Source: JABMRP01 sp964444795
Lineage (GTDB): Bacteria > Planctomycetota > Planctomycetia > Pirellulales > Thermoguttaceae
NCBI GenBank assembly: GCA_964444795.1
Contig: CAYUIQ010000109.1
Span: 1 to 27,445 of the forward strand
DNA: 27,445 nucleotides
Direction: 5' to 3'
Part shown: piece after piece, positions 18,218 through 24,255 of the stretch
How the letters are laid out: each line of letters begins with the position of its first letter
How positions within the stretch are numbered: position 1 is the stretch's first letter
Position numbers and translations under genes: made by a program
The notes under the pieces: generated by a model
The model's input: the letters and a program-made list of their open reading frames with translations, nothing else
Told to the model about the DNA's origin: nothing
Databases searched by the model: none

Positions 18218-18780
18218 TGCAAGAATAGATGAACGAGGAGACTCTTTCCGAAAACCAGTAAGAAAAGGGGGGGGTGGACACCGCTCTGGCCTGCGGAGGC
18301 AAGAGGTCGCCATCGGCGCAAAACAGCGTCCGATGCCGACAACGAAACCCCTGATGCACGAAGCGCTGGGCATCCACCCAGCAGCGGTGCGAGCATTCCC
18401 TGCCGCTACGGGGATGAACGGCTCCAGGTTACCCTGGACCCGAGCCATGCCTGGTGCCTCGGCGATGTCCCTATCGTGGGGCCACAAGACTCCTTCTTGA
18501 TTTTGGCGAGTCGCCACGTTTGGAGGTGCAAGTCGCCAGTGAATATAGGGTTGCACGGGTCGACCCACAAGGATTTCCGGTATCTTGCGTCTCCGAAAGC
18601 CAACAACCACTAGATGTCGTGGTGACGGCACTGCTAGCATTAGGGGTGACTGTGGAAATTCGGCCGAGACGGACGCGTCCACGCAGCCAGCCGTCGCCCA
18701 CCGCGACCCTTTACGATCCCCTGGTTGCTGGGATATGCTAACAGGTTTGTCAACCCGGTTTCGTTCGGACGCCCCAGAGA
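18218..18780. other. Intergenic region, possible small or decayed ORF
   Basis: A 563-bp gap between divergent genes. A + frame of 95 codons (GTG at 18454, stop ending 18741) encodes a segment with alternating Val residues (LDVVVTALLALGVTVEI), but its third codon positions are much less GC-rich than in neighbours, it has no good start signal and I recognise no family. A run of eight G lies at 18267-18274. Weak promoter-like hexamers for the downstream gene (TTACGA 18711-18716, TATGCT 18734-18739, 17-bp spacer) are present. Confidence 0.35.
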
Positions 18781-19860
18781 ATGCAATTTCGATATCGCAA
18801 CGTGTGCCTAGAGTCCCTCGGCTATTCGCTCCCGCCGGAGATCGTCACCTCCGACGAGATCGAACGGCGGCTCGCACCCCTCTACCGGCGGCTTCGGTTG
18901 CCCGAGGGGCGACTCGAACTGATGTCCGGTATTCGCCAGCGCCGCTTTTGGCCGTCCGGCGTGTTGCCCGGCCAGATGAGCATCGAGTCGGCCGAGAAGG
19001 CGCTCCGCACCGCGGGTATCGAGAAGCGGCAGGTCGGCGCGCTCGTTCACGGCTCGGTCTGCCGCGATTATCTCGAACCGGCCACCGCCTGCGGCGTGCA
19101 TCAGGGGTTGGGGCTTTCGCGTCAGTGTCAGATCTACGACGTGTCCAACGCCTGCCTGGGGTTGCTCAACGGCATGATCCAGGTAGCCAACATGATCGAG
19201 TTGGGACAGATTCGCGCCGGCGTGGTCGTCGGTACCGAAAGCGGCCGGGCTTTGGTCGATACGACCATCGAGCGGCTCAATAACGACACGTCCCTTTCGC
19301 GCAAAGACATCAAGACGGCCGTCGCCTCGTTGACCATCGGCTCCGGCAGCGCTGCGATCGTGCTGGTCGATCGCGAGTTGAGCACTACCGGCAACCGGCT
19401 CTTAGGCGGCGTGGCGCGCACCAATACCGACCAGTGTCACCTCTGCCGCAGCGTTCGCGACGAATCGGTCGGCGGCAGCTCGGGGCCCTTGATGGATACC
19501 GATTCCGAAACGCTCATGCACGAGGGAGTTGCCGTGGCCAAGGAGACGTTCGCCGAACTGCTCGACGTGCTCGGCTGGCAAACCGGGGACATTGACAAGA
19601 CGTTTTGCCATCAGGTCGGTTCGGCGCATCGCAAGCTGATGTTCGCGGCTTTGGGGCTCGACCCGGCGATCGACTACGCCACGCTCGAAGTGCTCGGCAA
19701 CACGGGCGCCGCGGCTCTGCCCACGGCCGCGGCCCTGGGCATCGAGAACGGTCATCTCGAAGACGGCGACCGCGTCGGCCTGCTGGGCATCGGCTCGGGC
19801 ATCAACGTCGTCATGCTCGGCGTGCAGTGGAAACAGCAAGCGGACACGGGGTCAACCTAA
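18781..19860 (+). CDS. OleA-like 3-oxoacyl-ACP synthase III family thiolase
   Basis: A 359-aa FabH-fold enzyme that resembles OleA, the head-to-head fatty-acyl-CoA condensing enzyme, more than housekeeping FabH. Similarities include an N-terminal RYRNVCLESLGY, the SGIRQRRFW segment, CRDYLEPATA and a GVVVGTESG segment. The catalytic triad is visible: Cys125 (DVSNACLG), His277 (FCHQVGSAH) and Asn307 (LGNTGAAA). OleA makes beta-keto acids that OleBCD convert to long-chain olefins, a pathway known in some planctomycetes; no oleB, oleC or oleD is adjacent here, so the product is uncertain. The ATG at 18781 has only AGAGA directly before it. A small Cys-rich gene starts 2 nt after its stop. Confidence 0.85.
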   Translation: MQFRYRNVCLESLGYSLPPEIVTSDEIERRLAPLYRRLRLPEGRLELMSGIRQRRFWPSGVLPGQMSIESAEKALRTAGIEKRQVGALVHGSVCRDYLEPATACGVHQGLGLSRQCQIYDVSNACLGLLNGMIQVANMIELGQIRAGVVVGTESGRALVDTTIERLNNDTSLSRKDIKTAVASLTIGSGSAAIVLVDRELSTTGNRLLGGVARTNTDQCHLCRSVRDESVGGSSGPLMDTDSETLMHEGVAVAKETFAELLDVLGWQTGDIDKTFCHQVGSAHRKLMFAALGLDPAIDYATLEVLGNTGAAALPTAAALGIENGHLEDGDRVGLLGIGSGINVVMLGVQWKQQADTGST

Positions 19861-19862
19861 CG

Positions 19863-20042
19863 ATGCCGCCCGATGAGAAACGCGAAGATGCCCTTTACTG
19901 CATCCGCGACAACACGTCCGTCAATGCGGAAACGCCGCGATGCCAGCATCCGTCGAGCTACTGCGAGTCCCGCGATTTCTGTCCGGTGGTGGAAGCCGAG
20001 CGTCGCGGAAGGCGCCAGGCCGAACGAGATCAAGGGCATTGA
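19863..20042 (+). CDS. Small Cys-rich protein, hypothetical
   Basis: A 59-aa open frame starts 2 nt after the OleA-like stop codon. It contains four cysteines (residues 13, 27, 34, 40) in a CX13CX6CX5C arrangement, suggesting a zinc or iron-sulfur site or structural disulfides, followed by an Arg/Glu-rich charged tail. Third codon positions are strongly GC-rich as in real genes of the window, which supports coding. It has no signal peptide or membrane segment, so a cytoplasmic metal-binding role is plausible. No recognisable family. No clear ribosome binding site is seen, so translation may be coupled to the gene before it; a function linked to the ketosynthase is an inference from position. 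Confidence 0.6.
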   Translation: MPPDEKREDALYCIRDNTSVNAETPRCQHPSSYCESRDFCPVVEAERRGRRQAERDQGH

Positions 20043-20230
20043 CGCCCCCGAAGCAGCAGCCCACGCTCCGTGTGCCGTAGCCTAGAGAAATACGGTTGGC
20101 GACCATTCTTTTCATGATGACGACCGACACAGTGAACGACCGATTCCCGCAAAAAAGAGGCACCGGGGCACCCGTCGTCGATTGACCGGGTTAGGCCGTT
20201 GGGGCAGGACGCAATCAGGAGGAAGAGGTG

Positions 20231-20488
20231 ATGGCTACGGCTCCGGGAAATGAAGTGTTGTCGTTGTTCCGTTTCCTGGGCGAGCAGATGAACCGCGGCG
20301 TCAGCGGGATGACGGTTGAAGAGAGCGTCGAAGCCTTTCGAGCTTACCAGCGTGACGTAGCGAGTTTAAGGCAACATCTGGCTCCCTCCATCGAACAGGC
20401 GAAACGCGGCGAGTCGAAACCGCTCGACGCGGAGACCGTCATCGAACGGGTAAACAACAGGCTTTCTGGAGAAGGCATTGATGATTGA
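20231..20488 (+). CDS. Antitoxin-like small protein without adjacent toxin
   Basis: An 85-aa acidic, helical protein with a long probable coiled region. The C-terminal half (LAPSIEQAKRGESKPLDAE then a VIERVNNRL segment) resembles the toxin-binding tails of small type II antitoxins seen next to RelE/ParE toxins; this is recognition by pattern, not a firm family match. AGGAGG 8 nt before the ATG at 20231 is an excellent ribosome binding site and favours this start over the GTG at 20228. No toxin frame follows directly: the next 122 bp are non-coding, then a separate ParD/ParE pair begins with its own promoter. It may be an orphan antitoxin left after loss of its toxin, or a third component of the module. 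Confidence 0.65.
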   Translation: MATAPGNEVLSLFRFLGEQMNRGVSGMTVEESVEAFRAYQRDVASLRQHLAPSIEQAKRGESKPLDAETVIERVNNRLSGEGIDD

Positions 20489-20548
20489 TGCCGACAGACT
20501 TCGGCATTCAAGTTGTCGGCGGGGTTATCGTAGTGTGCTGGCGCGCCG

Positions 20549-20577
20549 TTGCGACATACCCCCCGGCATGGTACACT
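20549..20577 (+). promoter_or_regulatory. Candidate promoter of the parDE-like pair
   Basis: TTGCGA (20549-20554) and TACACT (20572-20577) are separated by 17 bp. Transcription would begin near 20584, about 27 nt before the antitoxin ATG at 20611. Confidence 0.45.
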
Positions 20578-20610
20578 TGGGAACAGAAGCACAACCGCAG
20601 GGAAAAAACC

Positions 20611-20847
20611 ATGGTCAACGACATATCTGGAGAAAACGAGCAGTTCATTCAGCACGAACTGGAGTCGGGCGCCTACAAGAGTCGAGCCGAATTGCTCGAC
20701 GAGGCTGTCCGTCTGCTGAAACGGCGTAGCGAACTCCAGCGCGACATTCAGATGGGCATCGATTCTGGCCCGTCGATCCCGGGAAGTGAAGTTTTTCGCC
20801 GGCTGGAGAAGAAAGCCGAGGAGTTGGCCGAGCAACGCCCCCAATGA
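20611..20847 (+). CDS. ParD-like type II antitoxin
   Basis: A 78-aa antitoxin. The N-terminal half has the ribbon-helix-helix pattern of ParD/CopG proteins (a FIQHELESGAYKSRAELLDEA stretch is typical of ParD: residues 11-31), which binds DNA and represses its own operon. The C-terminal half is charged and helical and should wrap the toxin. The frame is open upstream to 20485, but AGGGAA 7 nt before the ATG at 20611 and the RHH domain beginning there support this start. The stop overlaps the toxin start by 4 nt (ATGA at 20844-20847), the usual antitoxin-first translational coupling. Confidence 0.85.
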   Translation: MVNDISGENEQFIQHELESGAYKSRAELLDEAVRLLKRRSELQRDIQMGIDSGPSIPGSEVFRRLEKKAEELAEQRPQ

Positions 20848-21134
20848 GAGAACCTCTCTTCTCACCGATGGCCGTCGAAGACCTCGACGGCATTCTTGAG
20901 TACATCGCCCGCGACAACCCGGCGGCAGCAGTTCGCTTCGTGGAGACACTGAAGGAGAAGTGCAACACGCTTGCTCGCTTCCCACTTCTGGGAGCGTCGC
21001 GCGATCAGTTGGCGGAGCGGCTACGGGTGTTTTCCGTCGGCAACTACGCCATCTACTATCGCCCCGAGGGTGAGTCGCTGCGCATCGAGCGGGTCCTCCA
21101 CGGTGCCCGCGATGCGGATACCCTTTTCGGCTAG
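20844..21134 (+). CDS. ParE/RelE-superfamily toxin
   Basis: A 96-aa toxin of normal length. Landmarks of the ParE/RelE fold are the N-terminal FSPMAVEDLDGILEYIARDN helix pair, then RFPLLGASRDQL, and the C-terminal strands VGNYAIYYRPEGE and IERVLHGARD, where VLHGARD is the typical ParE ending. ParE proteins poison DNA gyrase while RelE proteins cut mRNA on the ribosome; the sequence looks nearer ParE, but the target cannot be decided by eye. It is the second gene of the pair with the ParD-like antitoxin, overlapping it by 4 nt. It converges on the cytochrome fusion, leaving 71 bp between stops. Confidence 0.88.
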   Translation: MREPLFSPMAVEDLDGILEYIARDNPAAAVRFVETLKEKCNTLARFPLLGASRDQLAERLRVFSVGNYAIYYRPEGESLRIERVLHGARDADTLFG

Positions 21135-21205
21135 AGTCGCAAGTCGGAAGCTTTGTGTCTGCGGCTCAACCAACCGTCCAGTAGGTTGGAGATTACAGCC
21201 CGCAA

Positions 21206-23101
21206 TCACAACGACAACACGTACGCAATCAAATCCTCGATCTCTTCCCGCGTAAGATCCTTCAGCTTCCCGTGGAGCCGCTCGGGATCGTGCTCCATTA
21301 GGGCTTGCTTCATGGTGACCGCGCGGCCATCGTGATAATAGGGGGCGGTGCGGTAGGCCTCAACCAGCGACGGCGTATCGTATCGGGCGTTCGGCTCGTT
21401 GGGGCTGGCGATGCCCACGTTGTGTGTCTTCCCGTCGGTATAGTAGGGCCCCGGATGGCAGGTCGCGCAGTCGGCCTTGCCCTCGAACAGCCGCTTACCC
21501 CGCCGGGCCGCCGCGGCAAACCGCGGCGCATTCGGGTTGGGCTCGGCGGCAAGCGACCGAATGTAGGCCAGCAGATCGTCGATGTTGGCCGGCTCGGGCA
21601 CGACCAGATGGCTGCCGAGAATGCCCGTCTCCACGCATACCCGCGGATTGGCTCGCGTGGCCATCCGGTTGTGTGGCGATGTGTGGGGCATGTCGACCAG
21701 GCTGATGACGTCCTTGCCGTTGTCGATCCCGTCCCGCATGAAGTCCCAGGGCAGCCCGTCGATGCGCCCGCCGTCGAGATGGCAGGAGGCACAACTGTGC
21801 CAGCGTTGGTAGCAGCGCGTGGCGTCGTGGAAGTAGATTTCGCCGCGTCGGGCGGCGTCGGGCTCGGGCTGGTCTCCCACGGCGATCGTTCCCAGCAACT
21901 TGCCCTCGGTCGCGCTGAGCACGCCGACCGTACCGGCATAGTAGTTGGCCGCGTAAAGCTTCTCGCCATCGGGTGAAAGCGCCAGGCCGGTTGCTCCTTT
22001 TCCGCCCGAGGGTGCCCGGCGGAGCGTTCGGGATATGTAGATCGCCGTCAGGTCGTTGGTCAATTGGGCGATTTCGTTTTTGTCGTGTTTGATGCGGACC
22101 CATATATTGTCCCGTTTACCGTCTTTCCTTGCGGCGATCTCGGCCGGGATGTTACCCCGCAGTAGTTCGTGGATGCGGCCGACGTCGAGCGTCGAGATCT
22201 CGTGAACGCCGCGGTGGCTGATCCAGAGCGTCTTGCCGTCGGCCGAGCCGACGACGTCCCAGGGATCGGCCGCGCCCTTGGTCAGATCATCCAGCAGAAC
22301 GGTCGCCAACCGCGTACGCGCGGCCACGTCGATGATGCTCAAGGCGTAGGTATGGACCCAGCCTTGCTCCAGTTGCGTGACCGGAAGATTGAAGCGGCCA
22401 AGGATGTGAACCACATAGGCCCACTTTCCCTTGGGCCCGATCCACGTGCCTCGGGCCATCGTTGCCCCCGGCGGCAACTTAACTGGGGCGATCTGTTGCA
22501 TGGCGGCCGTATCGAGAATGCTGATTTCGGCGGCCAACTCAGGATCGGTGCCCGCGCCTCGCGGCATGAAATTCGCAACGACTACTCGCGACTCGTCCGG
22601 GGTAATCGCCACATTGGCTGGATCGCGGACCACGGCGATCTGGCGGAGCTCCCTGCCGGTGGCCAGATCGACGACCGAGATCGTATGGTTGCCGCGATTG
22701 GCGCAATAGAGCCGCTTTGTCTTTTCAGCCAAGGCCAGCGCAACCGGCCAGGTGCCGACGGGGATCTGTCCGGTGACGGTCCCCTTGGCCGTGTCGACCA
22801 GCGCGATCGAGTTTGCCTTCCGCTGGGCCACGTAGAGGGTCTTGCCATCGGCCGAGAGGGCCAGACCGTTGGGCTCGCCCGCGATCGGCACCTCACGAAT
22901 CTTCTTGCCGGCCGCCGCGTCGAGCACGGCGACGCAGCCGGCCGTCTTGTCCGAAACGTAGAGGGTCTTGCCATCGCCAGAGACGACCAGCGCCAGCGGC
23001 GAGCGGTAGTCCGCCGCCCTCGCCGCCCCCTTCCTGTCGTCGGCGACCATTGCCAGGCAGACAACGATGGTAAGCATCCCCGTCACTTTCAGAAGCATCA
23101 T
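21206..23101 (-). CDS. Exported YVTN beta-propeller/di-heme cytochrome c fusion (second copy)
   Basis: A 631-aa paralogue of the protein at 8246-10135, with the same order: signal peptide (residues 4-25), YVTN propeller (about 30-390, for example SGDGKTLYVSD and SADGKTLYVAQ), then a cytochrome c peroxidase-like domain. Heme sites are Cys437-Cys440-His441 (SCASCH) and Cys545-Cys548-His549 (DCATCH). The ending YDTPSLVEAYRTAPYYHDGR mirrors the other copy. The frame is open to 23236, but GGAG 7 nt before the ATG at 23101 and the signal peptide starting there fix the start, giving nearly the same length as the paralogue. It lies 109 nt downstream of araC on the same strand, and a candidate extended -10 promoter (23181-23189) sits between them. 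Confidence 0.88.
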   Translation of the reverse strand: MMLLKVTGMLTIVVCLAMVADDRKGAARAADYRSPLALVVSGDGKTLYVSDKTAGCVAVLDAAAGKKIREVPIAGEPNGLALSADGKTLYVAQRKANSIALVDTAKGTVTGQIPVGTWPVALALAEKTKRLYCANRGNHTISVVDLATGRELRQIAVVRDPANVAITPDESRVVVANFMPRGAGTDPELAAEISILDTAAMQQIAPVKLPPGATMARGTWIGPKGKWAYVVHILGRFNLPVTQLEQGWVHTYALSIIDVAARTRLATVLLDDLTKGAADPWDVVGSADGKTLWISHRGVHEISTLDVGRIHELLRGNIPAEIAARKDGKRDNIWVRIKHDKNEIAQLTNDLTAIYISRTLRRAPSGGKGATGLALSPDGEKLYAANYYAGTVGVLSATEGKLLGTIAVGDQPEPDAARRGEIYFHDATRCYQRWHSCASCHLDGGRIDGLPWDFMRDGIDNGKDVISLVDMPHTSPHNRMATRANPRVCVETGILGSHLVVPEPANIDDLLAYIRSLAAEPNPNAPRFAAAARRGKRLFEGKADCATCHPGPYYTDGKTHNVGIASPNEPNARYDTPSLVEAYRTAPYYHDGRAVTMKQALMEHDPERLHGKLKDLTREEIEDLIAYVLSL

Positions 23102-23180
23102 CCCGGGGCTCCGTTTCACCGAGGATAGCCGTTTGATCTCCAGCACACGCTGAAGCATCGGCCCGAACAGCGTAACGCCG

Positions 23181-23189
23181 AGTATAACA
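23181..23189 (-). promoter_or_regulatory. Candidate extended -10 promoter for the second cytochrome fusion
   Basis: The minus strand reads TGT followed by TATACT, an extended -10 (TG-N-TATAAT type), about 80 nt before the ATG at 23101. The -35 is poor, which extended -10 promoters tolerate. Confidence 0.35.
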
Positions 23190-23210
23190 CGACCGATCCG
23201 AGACAGCGAA

Positions 23211-24047
23211 TCACTCGGCATTGTCCGGCAACTCAAGCTGGCGGTAACTTGGCCCAGTCTTGCGGTCCTCCGTCGGAGTGACGCCGAGGTGTTTGTGATA
23301 ATCGCGCGAGAACTCCTGGACCCGGCCGTAGCCGACTTGCAGTGCGATGTCGGTCATCGGAAGCTTGGAGAGCTGCACCAGACCACGGGCGTAGCTGAGT
23401 CGGAGTTGGCGGATCCGCTTGATCGGCGAGGTACCCACGGCCAGGTGACATGCCCGAATGATCGACCGCTGGCTGCGACCGCTGAGACGCTGAAGGAGCC
23501 GCAGATCGATCGGTTGCGACAGATCGGCGCGTAGTTTCTCTTCGATGGTCCACCAGAGCAGCGTCGGCTCGTCGACCCGGTGTGCGTGGGCCTGTTCGGG
23601 GAGAACTTCCAGCAAGACTTCCAGCAGCAGGGCGTGGATTCGCAAATGGCGGAGCGTCGGCGCCGCGGTGACGTCGCGCCAGGTTTGTAGCAGTGACTCC
23701 ATACGCTCAATCAGCAACGGGCCTACGGGCTTGACCCGCTCGCCCGGTGACGGCGGTGCCAGCGCCGGGGCCGTGAAGTTGACCGTGTAGAAGGTCCACG
23801 GGGCATCGAGAATCCGCCCGTTTACGGTCTCGTTTTCGTAATACCAGACGGATTCGCCGGGGCCGAAGACCTCCCGCACGCCGCTGGCGCGTAGTTCCAC
23901 CCGCCCGTCGGTCACCACATGGAGCAAATGACCCGGCAGGGAAACCGAACGGAAACCCCTTCTCTCGGGCCGGGTGATCTGGTCGACCAGCCTCACGCCG
24001 GTAATCACGGCCCCGTCCAGCGGCGGCACGGTCTGATCGTCGGGCAT
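23211..24047 (-). CDS. AraC-family transcriptional regulator
   Basis: A 278-aa regulator. The N-terminal half (residues 1-140) looks like a cupin-type sensing domain (LPGHLLHVVTDGRVELRAS, then FGPGESVWYY). The C-terminal hundred residues hold two helix-turn-helix units: IDLRLLQRLSGRSQRSIIR and, in the second, the AraC signature ending DIALQVGYGRVQEFSRDYHK then LGVTPTE. Such proteins bind direct repeats about 21 bp apart and usually respond to a sugar or other small ligand. The ATG at 24047 has no Shine-Dalgarno sequence; a GCGA half-site sits 8 nt upstream instead, which suggests autorepression. It is divergent from the PEP-CTERM/DUF1559 genes and upstream of the cytochrome fusion, both candidate targets. 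Confidence 0.92.
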   Translation of the reverse strand: MPDDQTVPPLDGAVITGVRLVDQITRPERRGFRSVSLPGHLLHVVTDGRVELRASGVREVFGPGESVWYYENETVNGRILDAPWTFYTVNFTAPALAPPSPGERVKPVGPLLIERMESLLQTWRDVTAAPTLRHLRIHALLLEVLLEVLPEQAHAHRVDEPTLLWWTIEEKLRADLSQPIDLRLLQRLSGRSQRSIIRACHLAVGTSPIKRIRQLRLSYARGLVQLSKLPMTDIALQVGYGRVQEFSRDYHKHLGVTPTEDRKTGPSYRQLELPDNAE

Positions 24048-24054
24048 GGCAATT

Positions 24055-24117
24055 ATTGCGAAGTTAGCAGGGCGGAAAGCGACAGTTATTGCGACATTTA
24101 TGAATGAAAATGCGACG
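24055..24117 (+). promoter_or_regulatory. Two direct-repeat pairs, candidate AraC operator
   Basis: Four half-sites in the same orientation are centred on GCGA: ATTGCGAAG (24055), AAAGCGACA (24076), ATTGCGACA (24088) and AATGCGACG (24109). Start-to-start spacings are 21, 12 and 21 bp. Pairs with 21-bp spacing are the classical AraC layout. The leftmost is beside the araC start; the rightmost overlaps the -35 position of the candidate PEP-CTERM promoter. Confidence 0.6.
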
Positions 24118-24143
24118 CACTGTTAATCAAAGCTTAGTATGAT
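24115..24143 (+). promoter_or_regulatory. Candidate activator-dependent promoter of the PEP-CTERM gene
   Basis: TATGAT (24138-24143, one mismatch to TATAAT) is preceded by a poor -35 (ACGCAC, 24115-24120, 17-bp spacer). The AraC-type half-site at 24109-24117 overlaps that -35 by 3 bp, as in araBAD-like activation. The leader would be about 105 nt. Confidence 0.4.
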
Positions 24144-24255
24144 AGCGATTGTTGAGCCATCAAAATCTCTACAATGGTGGGGGTTCACCGTTTCGATTCT
24201 AGCGACACGCGGCGGGGCACACAACATCGCGGCACACAAAGCGAAGGAGACTACC

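Noticed and set aside
18267..18274. Run of eight G as a phase-variation tract
   Set aside because: It lies outside any supported coding sequence, upstream of the C26-like gene, so no frame switching can be proposed.
18188..18682. 165-codon N-terminal extension of the C26-like protein
   Set aside because: The family N-terminus starts at 18187 with a good ribosome binding site; the extension has no domain and atypical composition.
24139..24255. N-terminal extension of the PEP-CTERM protein
   Set aside because: A normal signal peptide and strong ribosome binding site place the start at 24256, and the extension overlaps the candidate -10.
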